Origin: Agapanthus africanus
Lineage: Eukaryota; Streptophyta; Magnoliopsida; Asparagales; Amaryllidaceae
NCBI GenBank assembly: GCA_030015575.1
Contig: CM057340.1
Coordinates: forward strand, 755,601,632 to 755,665,631
Direction: 5' to 3'
Length of the DNA: 64,000 bases
Part shown: positions 11,369 to 21,744 of the stretch, piece after piece
Layout: every line of letters begins with the position of its first letter
How positions within the stretch are numbered: the stretch's first letter is position 1
The notes under the pieces: model-generated
Database searches by the model: none
What the model saw: the letters and a program-made list of their open reading frames with translations, nothing else
What the model was told of the DNA's origin: nothing
Program-made: the position numbers and the translations under genes

Positions 11369-12018
11369 GCCCTCAAAGAAGAAAAACTAGTTACCATATA
11401 TGGTGACTTCCTAATATGGTAACTTTCCATGCCTGGATTCTGAGTCCTTGTCAGTATTGATTTTATGATTTTGGCAGATTTTTGATCCTGACATCTTGAA
11501 CATCTTGATCTCTTGACCTGAGCTAAATCTTGCACAATATCTCTATGAATAATGTTAGTTTATTTATTAAATTAGAGAGAGTGTCTTAATCACTATATAT
11601 GGTAATAAATCTTTAAGAAACTTGATTAAGAATATTTAATATGCTATGCACTTTATATGGTAATAAATCTTTAACAAACATGATTAAGAATATTTGATAT
11701 GCTATGCATCTTTTAATTAATAAAATATTATGCATATATTTTGAAATATTATTCTAACCTTTTGTATGATATTATATCTTTTAAGAATTGTGATTAGAAT
11801 ATTTGATATGATATGCATATTTTCAATTACCAAAATATTATATAAATATAAAATGCCTATATTTTCCTTCATAATATTAATTATAATATATAAACATATG
11901 GAAAATAGTATTTTGCAGATAAATCCAAATATGTTTAATATTTATAATAAACACCTTTTATTATTTAAGAAATGTAAGGAAAATACTTATACCAAAGTGC
12001 AATATTTTAAAATGAACA
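11369..12018 (-). repeat. Left LTR of element B, remainder
   Basis: This continues the LTR interrupted at 268. 11369-12018 corresponds to 16800-17449 without net indel. It ends TGAACA next to the polypurine tract, so in the minus-strand sense it is the start of the 3' LTR. Confidence 0.93.
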
Positions 12019-12033
12019 AATACCCCCAAACTT
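12019..12033 (-). other. Polypurine tract of element B
   Basis: Plus-strand AATACCCCCAAACTT reads on the minus strand as a purine-rich AAGTTTGGGGGTATT abutting the LTR. Element F has the same tract at 23094-23108. Confidence 0.88.
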
Positions 12034-12099
12034 AACTTTGATCGTCCCGAGCAAACTAGTTTATTCAAGAGAAGGAGAAAAAGAAAGAAGAAAACTAAG

Positions 12100-12226
12100 C
12101 ACACTTTCGTAGGCAAACACGATTACACTGAGCACGTGCAACAAGCCGTTAAACCTCTAGGTGTCCCTAGTAGGAGGAGTGTTGTCTCCTGAGGGTTTTC
12201 AGCAGATTACACCCACAAAATCCTAT
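12100..12226 (-). other. 127-bp conserved non-coding block (copy in element B)
   Basis: It matches 23157-23283 of element F with about 5 mismatches in 127 bp, although the sequence on both sides has diverged strongly. It contains an imperfect hairpin: CCCT...AGGAG pairs with CTCCT...AGGG around GAGTGTTGT. It lies just upstream of the polypurine tract in the element's sense. No ORF is shared. A retained RNA or replication signal is the simplest inference. Confidence 0.8.
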
Positions 12227-13417
12227 AATAAAAGAGAGATGGTGAAATTTACATATAAAGATAAGAACCATAAAAGAAATACTTTGAAAATTTAGAGTTT
12301 CCAACTCCACTAGCTTTTCAGTTGTCATGAGCCCTATCTTAATAGTCATGAAAAAATGTTAGAAATCACATTATCCCTCAATAAAACATCATCTTTATTC
12401 TTCATTCCTATCTTTCTTCCAAATATTGATCATATACCCCTACGTGTGTGAAATGGACATCCCTACACTCGGAGAATTCAATTCAAGCTATCATACTCTT
12501 GTCCATCTACCTCAGTACTTTTTAATTTGATGAATATTTAGATTTGCTCACATATTTTCATGCGACCGTTAATACTTCTTGAGATACTAACCGACCGATT
12601 ACTCATGTGCTTGCTGATTAGGTGATAGTATTTTCCTCGTCTTGCACCACCTAAGGCTTAGCAGTGACTCGCAGACCAGTTGGCCTTAGGGCACTAGGTG
12701 AAGAGGCACCCTCGCTATATTTTTTTATTGCTGCCTTGGCGATAACAAAACCCGTGTTCATTTTTTTTTCTTTTCACCATTTTTATATTTTCTTCATTTT
12801 TTTCATTTCCTTCATACTTTGGCTTTCAGACAAGAGCATTTCAAGGTATCCTCTACTATCCCGAGTTTCAAGACGTGGGTAAGTGCAAATAGTAGGGTAT
12901 CAACATTCAAATGTTTGACTTCCAGAATAGAAATTATTTTTCAGACTTATTTTTATGCTCAGATTAGTGACTTCCTTCATCTTACTAACCCTTGGGACAA
13001 CAGCTCATAACTACTTATTACTAGTTCGTTTAAGAAAACTTCTAATTTTCTTGGTTTTCTTAAACTATTCCTATCTTTCATATATAATTTTTCACTTTTT
13101 ATTCTTTTATTATCAAAAAAAATTTGTGCTTATATATAGTATAATGCAAAGTATGTGTAAATAAGCACAAACCTCCCCCAAACTTGTTTTCAACAGTGTC
13201 CTCACTGTTGCTATCTGCTGGATCACAAAAACCTGTAAACTTAGGAGGACATTATTAATGGGGGCAAGAATATATGAATGTGAAAATTCTCCCCCAAACT
13301 TATTTTTGGCTTACAAATTTGAGGACAAAAGTTATGTTCAAGAGCAAAAAATATACCCCCCCCCCTCAACATGAGTTAGACAATACGAAGCATTTTAAGA
13401 GGGGGTGAGTCATTTGG
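12227..13417 (-). other. 3' non-coding region of element B
   Basis: The stretch is AT-rich with no supported gene. Weaker similarity to element F continues, for example 12545-12720 against 23650-23815, sharing CATGCGACCGTTAATACTTC, AGCAGTGACTC and GGCACTAGGTGA. Short runs of C (13352-13361) and several polypyrimidine stretches are present. Confidence 0.7.
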
Positions 13418-15082
13418 TCAAAGTAAGACTTTACAAAGACCAAAAGTTAACACCAACCATTCAAAGATTTTATCAGTATAGCATATAGGTTGGTGGAAGA
13501 ATGTGTTGTATCGAGTCAAGAAAAAATGGGGAAGGGATAAGAGGTGGTTTGGAAAGGATTTGAAATTAGAGAAAAGAAAGAATGAGGATGAATGTGAATG
13601 ATTAGGAAGAAGGAATGGTGACGGTTCAACCTCTATAGGTGGAGATTGATTAATCAAAAAATCCGAATTTTTTAAAAATTCAAGTTCGTCAGCAAAAAGT
13701 TCTTCAAAACTTTTATCAATGGTGTGATTGAACATTTTGCTGTCAAAGAGTTTTGTGCCAGAATTTATCCTACTTGATTCAAAAATTATTGAGTTAGAGG
13801 ACTCGAAAAACTCATCTACCTCATTTTCAAAAATATCCAAATCAAGTTGAATTTCTGGTATTATTGAACTTGAATTAACGGATTGTGATTTATCAAAACT
13901 CACTGAAACTATAGGAACGGAAGAAGAACCGGAGAAAGTAGAAGGTGAAATGGGTAAACAAATTGGTGTGTCGAGTGTTGCTGTACCAGATGTGGAAGAT
14001 GGAGGCTGTATTTCGGTCTGATCTTCGGGTATACCATTATCATCAACTTCAAGATATATTTGGGATTCGGGAAGAATTAAAGGCTCAAGATGATGACCAC
14101 AAGGAAGTGAAAGGATTTGATGAATTGGTGGGACAAAATCATTCAAAATTTCAGGTTCATCAATCAATATATCCCCAACGTCAATCACCTTATTCAAGTG
14201 AAGGTTAAAATTCTCAAACACCTCATCAAAAGTATGGTTTTCAATCAGTTTTGGTTCAAGAGTGGAGGTGTAGAGATCACAAGGGATGGGTATGGTTTCA
14301 CTTGAAATGGACCCTTCACAGTTGGGTAAATCAAACACTACAAAGTCACACAACTTATCAGACATTGTACTTGATGAATCTATGAAAATCGAGTTATGGA
14401 TTTCAGTTTGGAATGGGGAGGTTTGATTAGGAAGGGTGTACAGTTCTGTCTTACTACCTAAATCCTTTATAATTTGGTTCGACATTTCCATAAATTTTTC
14501 TAATGTCTGCTCCAGACTAGTCTTGGGTTGATAAGGGGTTTCAGTATAAGATTGAAATTCCTGTGGATAATTAAAACTCCCAAATGACTGATTAGAAGAA
14601 CTGTCTAGAGTAGGTGGAAAAGTCGGATTGGATTGATAGGAATAGAATGGTTGCGGAACTTGGGTAGGAGTAGGATCAATATTATGATAAGAAGAATATT
14701 GATATGGGTTGGTTGGTTGGCTATTTTCAACAGAAATCTTATATGCCACAAACCGCATATCAAACTCTTCTCCGGACAGTGGTGGTGATGGTTGATATTG
14801 GTCCGGGTTGAAACTTTGGCCTCTAGCCCTAGCTATGTGCTCAGCAATGGACATTCGTCTAGGGGCTTCCTCACTCTGGGTATCAACTGAAACAGGTGTA
14901 GGATTAGGATACGGTTGATAAGACCTAGACTGAGGTGGCCAACTGTTTCTTCCTGCTTGTTCTATATGATCTCTTAAGTACATGGAAGAGCCGGACGGTA
15001 TACCGAAGGGATTTTGAAAACAAGAGATATCTGGTTGTGGACAGCAAAGCTCGGCAAGTGTTCTTCTGTTTAGGTCACCCAT
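13418..15082 (-). CDS. 554-aa ORF of unknown function carried by element B
   Basis: This is a single uninterrupted frame from ATG at 15082 to the stop at 13418, the only long ORF of the element. The N-terminal third is rich in Pro, Ser, Tyr, Asn and Gln (for example NPYQYSSYHN). Around residues 190-210 there is a short possibly helical stretch (SLEQTLEKFMEMSNQIIKDL). The rest is acidic and Ser-rich with several repeated F/D/E-rich patches, and the end is hydrophobic (FEWLVLTFGLCKVLL). I see no zinc knuckle, protease, RT or integrase motif and no clear match to the gag of element F. The ORF sits where gag-pol would be, between a PBS and a PPT shared with F. It is probably translated from the element transcript; its role is unknown. 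A diverged gag cannot be excluded. Confidence 0.75.
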   Translation of the reverse strand: MGDLNRRTLAELCCPQPDISCFQNPFGIPSGSSMYLRDHIEQAGRNSWPPQSRSYQPYPNPTPVSVDTQSEEAPRRMSIAEHIARARGQSFNPDQYQPSPPLSGEEFDMRFVAYKISVENSQPTNPYQYSSYHNIDPTPTQVPQPFYSYQSNPTFPPTLDSSSNQSFGSFNYPQEFQSYTETPYQPKTSLEQTLEKFMEMSNQIIKDLGSKTELYTLPNQTSPFQTEIHNSIFIDSSSTMSDKLCDFVVFDLPNCEGSISSETIPIPCDLYTSTLEPKLIENHTFDEVFENFNLHLNKVIDVGDILIDEPEILNDFVPPIHQILSLPCGHHLEPLILPESQIYLEVDDNGIPEDQTEIQPPSSTSGTATLDTPICLPISPSTFSGSSSVPIVSVSFDKSQSVNSSSIIPEIQLDLDIFENEVDEFFESSNSIIFESSRINSGTKLFDSKMFNHTIDKSFEELFADELEFLKNSDFLINQSPPIEVEPSPFLLPNHSHSSSFFLFSNFKSFPNHLLSLPHFFLTRYNTFFHQPICYTDKIFEWLVLTFGLCKVLL

Positions 15083-15892
15083 TATAAGAAGAGAAGAAGG
15101 GGGAAGGGGTAAAAAGGGGAGAAAATAATTGGTTTGTTTTGAAAAATGACGGATTTAGACAAATCACACAAAAATGCACAAACAACCCTAGAACTATGGT
15201 TACCTTGATCCAGTCTCTAGACCGCTCCTAGACTTCCAAAGGACAAGCCGCAGGATAAATCCTCTACCGCCACTTTACTACCCTTGTAGCCAGGTAAGTG
15301 CCAGGTGAGTGGGAGGCTCCCCGCTACAAGTAGCGGTCCTAATTAAGTAACCACTTGCCTTGGACACACTTGCCTAGTCACCATAAAAGTAATGCGGATA
15401 AGCGATAGATTACCCACGACCTTTCTCTGTCCTTATTGAGCGCGACAGTCCTTAAAGTCTGGTCTAGATATTTTTTAAATTAATGTAGGGTTGATGCAGA
15501 TGCTCAGTTTGTGATTTGTGGGGCTTAGGAAGGGTGATGAAATCCCCACCTAATCTGGATTTGGTCTTGCCCCTTAAAAATCCGTATTAAAATATGCAAA
15601 AACAAACCGCAAAACAAAACTTTGCAAAAATATTTTTGAGCGGCGATATTTTGCAAAGAATCCTGCAGAAAATAGATTTTATTGGATTTGAGAGGAGAGA
15701 GAAGGAGTTAAGAAAGATACCAGAGAAGTGTGAAACCCTAGATCTCATATTTCCTCAAGTCCGTGACTCCAGATTCCCTCGCAAAATTCACACACAAATC
15801 GTTAAATATGCAATTTGCAGTTTTGTTTTAATAATGATATGAATCGTCTAAGAATTCAACACAAATAGTAAGAATAAAAAATTACGCACGTA
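15083..15892 (-). other. Leader (5' untranslated region) of element B
   Basis: There is no supported gene. 15190-15450 resembles the leader of element F at 31925-32165 (GCCAGGTAAGTG, GGTCCTAATTAA and TATTGAGC-type words in the same order). GGTAAGTGCCAGGTGAGTGG occurs here. Confidence 0.65.
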
Positions 15893-15910
15893 TCCCCGGC
15901 AACGGTTCCG
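15893..15910 (-). other. Primer binding site of element B (tRNA-Asp type, mutated)
   Basis: Plus-strand TCCCCGGCAACGGTTCCG reads on the minus strand as CGGAACCGTTGCCGGGGA. This matches the Athila-type tRNA-Asp PBS TGGCGCCGTTGCCGGGGA over its 3' part, with changes near its start. It lies 2 bp from the LTR edge at 15913. Confidence 0.82.
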
Positions 15911-15912
15911 TT

Positions 15913-17449
15913 TGATTGGTATGGAAGATCGTGTTTGTAGTGTAACCGCAATCAGAACGGTGTCGCGCGTAGCTAGACCGATGTGAGTACGGGTCGTCCT
16001 CAGGGAAACGTGGAACCTTTTACTCTTACTTTAGATGTGTTGAAAAAAAGATGAGGGATAAAGAATATTGTAGAATGGTTTCTAGATCTACGTTAAGAAA
16101 GAATGCAAAATATAGATCTAGATTATTTTAGGGATGTAGATAATATAATAAGAGGGCTTGTAGGGTTCGTTAGGATTTAATAGTCATGGACGATTAATTA
16201 AAAGTTACCCTTTTTATCCTTTAATAGATTTAAAACTAGAACGACGGTGATGCGTGTAGATTAGGGTTTCTGGAGGGAAAAAGGAATCCCACTCTTAACC
16301 CTTATCTCGACACGGAACTCCGTTCAAATCTAGCCTTTACCAAAACAATCATTAATCTAATCTCTAATCGCGGTCGGAACTAGCAAAGAATTGCTAGTGC
16401 GCCCGATTAGGATGTTAATGATTCTTTTGATAAAGTTCATAAACTTTATAGGACTTAAAAAGGGTTTAGGGATGTTCATCATCCATTAGCCTACCCTAAT
16501 CCTACGAACCCTAACAAGCGGAGAATTACTCGCGCATATTGGGAGAAGAAGATGAAAGGACAGAGAGGGAAAACATAATGTAAAATGCAAAAGAATTAAA
16601 TAAAATAACAACCTTTATTAATCAACTTGAACAATCTACCCTTTATTCCGTAGAAAATGATTATAAAACTAGTTGCTTCTCGATCTTTCCTAAGGAGGTA
16701 GACGAACAGTTGATGATCAGCCTGGATGCGTGAGCGTCTGGGACTTCGTGATCTCTTCGGCTTGATGTCTTCTAACTTTAGCCCTTGATCATTTATATAG
16801 CCCTCAAAGAAGAAAAACTAGTTACCATATATGGTGACTTCCTAATATGGTAACTTTCCATGCCTGGATTCTGAGTTCCTGTCAGTATTGATTTTATGAT
16901 TTTGGTAGATTTTTGATCCTGACATCTTAAACATCTTGATCTCTTGACCTGAGCTAAATTTTGCACAATATCTCTATGAATAATGTTAGTTTATTTATTA
17001 AATTAGAGAGAGTGTCTTAATCACTATATATGGTAATAAATCTTTAAGAAACTTGATTAAGAATATTTAATATGCTATGCACTTTATATGGTAATAAATC
17101 TTTAACAAACATGATTAAGAATATTTGATATGCTATGCATCCTTTAATTAATAAAATATTATGCATATATTTTGAAATATTATTCTAACCTTTTGTATAA
17201 TATTATATCTTTTAAGAATTGTGATTAGAATATTTGATATGATATGCATATTTTCAATTACCAAAATATTATATAAATATAAAATGCCTATATTTTCCTT
17301 CATAATATTAATTATAATATATAAACATATGGAAAATAGTATTTTGCAGATAAACCCAAATATATTTAATATTTATAAAAAACACCTTTTATTATTTAAG
17401 AAATGTAAGGAAAATACTTATACCAAAGTGCAATATTTTAAACTGAACA
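15913..17449 (-). repeat. Right LTR (5' LTR in sense) of element B
   Basis: It is 1537 bp, starting TGATTGG at 15913 and ending TGAACA at 17449 on the plus strand. It aligns with 1-268 plus 11369-12018. Confidence 0.93.
16792..16799 (-). promoter_or_regulatory. TATA box in the LTR of element B
   Basis: Plus-strand TTTATATA reads TATATAAA on the minus strand, a canonical plant TATA box in the element's sense. The equivalent site in the left LTR (261-268) is where copia element A inserted. Confidence 0.7.
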
Positions 17450-17486
17450 CTTGCGTCGAAACTATACTTCGCCTTAGAATATATCC

Positions 17487-17640
17487 TCCTACTGGAATTA
17501 TGCTCCGACCGCCGGAATTATGCTCCGCTCTTTGGAATGATGCTCCACCCCTGGAATTATGCTCCGCAAATCGGAATGATGCTCCAACCCCGAGAATCAT
17601 GCTCCTTGAATGATGCTCCTCCCCTGGAATGATGTTCCAT
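17487..17640. repeat. Tandem array, unit about 20 bp, about 8 copies
   Basis: Units vary around GGAATTATGCTCCRCCC, alternating GGAATTATGCTCC and GGAATGATGCTCC. One unit (around 17590-17615) is irregular. A 94-codon minus-strand ORF across it is a by-product of the repeat. Confidence 0.88.
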
Positions 17641-18112
17641 CTCGAAGTCCAACTCCAAGATCCATCAATTTCATGCACACAACTCATATACGCGGTGTGC
17701 ATTTATTGATGGGAGGCACTTTTTTGGGGTAAAAAATTACACCCTGGTTGACCAAGTCAAAGTCAAACTAAGTAAACGGGTTCAGGTCGAGGTCAAGTAG
17801 GCCTATGCCCAAGTCGAGCCCCAGGGCCAGCCTCCCCTATGCTAATATGAAAATTATGTAATAAATAATTTTGATATAATTTTTATGAATAAATTTAAGA
17901 AAAATGGGCATAAAGCCAAATTTTGGTAAAGCCCATGGCTCATGTGCAAAAGAAATGAGCTCATAAGGCATGTAATGGGTAAAATTCCATTTTGTAAAGC
18001 CCAAAGGGTTATGTGTTAATTTTTAAGCCTATATAGAACAACATGATAATGAAATGAAAAAAAATAATTGATTCCCCTCAAAAGTTAGGGTTTCTGCGCC
18101 TCCTCCTTCCTC

Positions 18113-18571
18113 AAGGTTCTAAACCTTCTTCCCCTTCCTTGAATTAAATCAAGAGTATAACTCTTCTTTTTCCGAAAATAAATAGTTTTTCATCATAAAA
18201 CCCATGAAGGGGAACCCAGATCTCCCATCAAATCTCTAAAAATGTAGATTTTTAAGTCTCACACCCTTTTCTCCAAGATCCAGCCAACAGAGAGGAGGAA
18301 GAATGAGACCCATCTCCAAAAATGCCACTTTGGGAAGATCCAAGGCTCAAAAGAAAACCTAGGACTCAAGGGAGAAGAAAGGGGTTCCCTTTCATCATCT
18401 CCGAAAATCTCTTAGGAGTTTAACTCCACAATATATATATATAAAATAATAAATTTTTATTTTTGGGAGTACAACTCCCAGTGCAGGGGCCAAGCCCTTT
18501 TGTTCTTTATTTAGGAGTTTAACTCCAAAAGTCAATTGGGAGTACAACTCTCAGTATAGGGGCTAAGCCCC
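18113..18571. repeat. Series of short perfect hairpins with 3-nt loops
   Basis: Perfect stems with 3-nt loops include AAGGTT-CTA-AACCTT (18113-18127), AAGAGT-ATA-ACTCTT (18151-18165), AAAGGG-GTT-CCCTTT (18378-18392), GGAGT-TTA-ACTCC (18415-18427 and 18514-18526), TGGGAGT-ACA-ACTCCCA (18464-18480) and GGGGC-TAA-GCCCC (18559-18571). The style resembles the array in H (62041-62790) although the words differ. Confidence 0.8.
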
Positions 18572-18592
18572 TTTTTTCCGTAGACGCCCACG

Positions 18593-20624
18593 TGCCCAAC
18601 GCCTACAATTAAAAAAATCATTTAGGTTATTTGTAGGATAATTAGTAGTACAACTCGTGTTTTCCGTAAAATCTAGTTATAATTATTTTTCCACATAGAC
18701 ATAAATGTATCTATTTTAATTATGTAATTGCTTATGTATGGGTATCTAATTAGTTACTTATTTAATTGCTAGATTACTTAATTATTTTCCTTATTTAGTA
18801 ATTTTTAAATATTATTTTAAACATGCACATACACACTAAATTAGTGTTAATTACAAATTAGTATAGGTTAATACATGATTAGTGCACCATGACACAACTA
18901 AAACCCATTTTGTAGCATGCTCACTTTCAAAAACAAATCAAGATGGTTCTAGTTTGTTTTTACATAAAAGATTAAAAATAAAATAAATTGAAAAAAAATG
19001 AGGTAAGGTGCATTTATTGTGGCATGGTGTGTGTGTGTGTAGTGGTATGGGGTCACTCATTTTCTCTCTCCTTCCCTCAAAGAAACCGCAGCCCCTCCCT
19101 CCTCTTCCTTCTTCTTTTTTCTTGGCCAAAAACCTCACTACCTCACTCAAATCTCCTCAAAACCTACACTAAATTCTACTAAAATCATCACACAAATTCC
19201 CTTGTCCAAACTAAGCAAGGTTCTTTGATTCAAGTCTTTATTTTGGCTAGCAAGTTTGGATCTTTTTCCAAACCATTTTGAGGAATAAAACCAATATAAT
19301 TGTTAACTTGCTAACCTTTGCTTTTATTTGTCTAAATTAAGTGCTTATGTAACTTAATTACTTGTTTAGTTTGTTTAAGTGAGGTTAAGTTTAGTTTGCG
19401 TTTGTTTGGCTTAATTAGGATATTTAAGTGTAATTAGTGACTAATAGGCTTGCTAATCCATCTAGTTTTGCACTTAAATACCATAAGGTTGCTAACTAAT
19501 TTTTTTTTTAAAAAGGTTTTAGTTAAGTTTTAGGTTGTGATGATCTATAACTTTTTCCCCAATTAGTTCGTGTGATATCTTGTGCGATTCGAACGATTAG
19601 ATTCTAGGTCTGGTGTTTGCTACGCATAGCAACCCCTAGTTGTGGTTTATGGCGATGTTACGCGCGTTTAGTTAGTGCGCGTTAGTTGCTTCGTATCGTT
19701 TGTGTTCACGTCTATTTAAATGTTTAGCCTCATATGTATTATTTATGCGATTATAGGATCGGTCGCGGAGACGTCCGGACGTGGCAAGGAAAGGCAAGGC
19801 GGTGATCGGATTCGATTAGCTGAGGCGTTCCGGTGAGTAGATGTACACGTCTACGGGGAAATCACTTGGATGGCGTAAAGCGCCCGATAGTTAAGACTTA
19901 GTTATAATTCTTGTGTACATATGTGTATGTCATTTTCATGTAGCATTTGCATCATCATGTACATTGATATTATAATCTAGGGTACTTGCACTATTACCAA
20001 TGGTTTATACCGCACGTGCACTATTTTATGCAAACACACGCCATTGGTAATTTCTATGTCACGATACACCTTAGAACTTGCTTAATAATCGGTATTTGTG
20101 CATCTGCATCATATATGGTATGCAGTTTTCTAGTCATATGCTTCATTGCATCATCATTTAAATGTAGTCTTCTAGTCATACATCGCATTGCATCATGTTG
20201 ATATCATGGACATTCATAGTTACCCACATATTCATATATTGTAACATTCTTGGAAATTTCCGTATTCATGAGATTTCTGGATTTGGGGAAAACCGCAAAG
20301 GAATTTATAAACTTATTTTCATTTCAAAATAGAAAGTGTTGTTTTCTCGTGATATGATGTGTGTGGCGTCCACCATGAGATTTCTCGGTTCTTTAGCCAC
20401 GTATGTACATATATCCGATTCGAGGAGAGAGACGTCGTCTGCGGGTACATGGTGGACCCGGTAAGGTACCCCGGGACAAGAAGGTCTTATAGAGAGAAGT
20501 TGAGCCTGGCAGGGGAGCACTACCTACCAGTGATTATTGAACCAGCGGTCATCCGGAGTATGCCGACCGGAGTCGTGTGATAGACAGATTTGAATGCCGA
20601 TCTGAGAGACGGCTACCGAGATAT

Positions 20625-20678
<54 letters not shown>

Positions 20679-21608
20679 GTATGTATATATATATATATAT
20701 ATATTTTATTGATGCTTGACACGGATTTCTGTCGATTTCATTTAATGATACCCCGGGTTTTTTTAAACATCAAAATTTTACCAAGTTATGAACACAGATT
20801 TTCTCATACCAGACATATATCCAGATTTCGCGTTTGATTTTTCATTCATATTAATACATCGCATCATAGTAGTATGTACATAGGTTGTGACGCATTTGCG
20901 TGCATGCTTGTGATAGTCTTATTAGATGCTACTTACTACTCACGAGTTGGCAACTCATCTCCGTTGTACCACAGTGTCTTGCAGGACCGACCCGTCAGCA
21001 TAGTAGCGGCGGACATACTTCTTCTTATTATGCTTCCTTTTGCTTCGACTCGAGGACTTGTGAATAGGTGGGTTTTGGGGTGGATATTCTTTTGTTCTCA
21101 CTATGTATATTTATTTTGTATCTAGTACACTCCATCGACCATGTATATATGTGACCTAGAGACTGGACAGTGAGATTTGTATATTTTTGTTCTCTGGTGT
21201 CGAGCTCATGTGAGCCGACTTGGTGCTTTCTTATTTCTTGCTTTTATATGCTTATTTCACACTATTATGATGTATCTTGCATGTGGTTGTGTTCCGCCAT
21301 TCGGCGAAAAGCTAGCTCCCGCTTGGGGATACCTTATTTCGTTGTTTATACATTTTCTTGTTTTGTACCCGTTTGGGGCCAGTTTTTATAAAGGAAACTC
21401 TGCCGATATTTTCGGCAAAACATGATGCTTTTAAAAATTTTAATGTAACTTTATTTTATTAAAACTGCATTTTTAAAACAATTGTTTCTTCACTCTATTT
21501 ATTTAAACGGTTTAAATTTCTGGGCTTTGGCTTATTTAGATTATGCTACGCCTCTAGACATTGCGTAATTTAAGAGCCAGTCACATTCCGCACATCCGGG
21601 TCGTGACA
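18593..21608 (+). repeat. 5' LTR of element C
   Basis: 18605-19930 aligns with 46760-48110 of the 3' LTR. The end is fixed by GTCGTGACA at 21608, followed by the PBS. The exact start is uncertain by a few bases because TG is not preserved in either copy. ORFs inside (for example 20874-21125) have no recognisable domain. Confidence 0.85.
20626..20705. repeat. Microsatellite (AT)n-(GTAT)n-(AT)n in the LTR of element C
   Basis: About 80 bp of TA dinucleotides interrupted by a run of TATG/GTAT tetranucleotides (20666-20685). Confidence 0.97.
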
Positions 21609-21612
21609 AAGT

Positions 21613-21624
21613 TGGTATCAGAGC
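21613..21624 (+). other. Primer binding site of element C (tRNA-iMet)
   Basis: TGGTATCAGAGC lies 4 bp after the LTR end. The leader continues to 21708, where D is inserted. Confidence 0.93.
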
Positions 21625-21708
21625 ATTAGGTTTTACCTTTCTGAGTGTAGGATGACCCTTGGTATGATGGAGTAGATGACTTAAGCAGAGTGACGTGACG
21701 TGTGTATT

Positions 21709-21744
21709 TGTCACACCCCGTTTCCCGGTATACGGGCAGAGGAC
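21709..21744 (-). repeat. Left LTR of element D, terminal 36 bp
   Basis: TGTCACACCCCG followed by CCCGGTATACGGGCAGAGGAC matches 38819-38854. It is cut by F after AGGAC. Confidence 0.93.

Larger units (their letters stand above)
1..17449 (-). mobile_element. Element B: non-autonomous Athila-related LTR retrotransposon, partial, split by copia element A
   Basis: The element reads on the minus strand. Its right LTR (15913-17449) is complete. Its left LTR is seen as 1-268 plus 11369-12018, and about 619 bp of it lie left of the window. The internal part (12019-15912) has a tRNA-Asp-type PBS next to the right LTR, a polypurine tract next to the left LTR and one 554-aa ORF. No gag zinc knuckle, protease, RT, RNase H or integrase is visible, so it must depend on another element. 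PBS, leader and 3' non-coding blocks resemble those of element F in this window. The two LTR copies align without net indels in the visible part, which suggests a fairly recent insertion. The TSD cannot be tested because the left end is outside. Confidence 0.85.
17450..18592. other. Unassigned stretch between elements B and C
   Basis: No gene is supported. The stretch begins with a 20-bp tandem array (17487-17640), then AT-rich DNA with a TATA-like TATATAGA near 18030, then a run of short hairpins (18113-18571). The layout (TATA, T/C-rich leader-like segment) would suit an old LTR cut by B on the left and C on the right, but neither end nor partner LTR is visible. Confidence 0.5.

Noticed and set aside
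17487-17640. CRISPR-like array
   Set aside because: The unit is a contiguous tandem repeat without spacers, in a plant nuclear context.
20305-20580. Overlapping ORFs in C's LTR (20305-20520 minus, 20359-20580 plus)
   Set aside because: Opposite-strand overlaps with no motif, within an old LTR.
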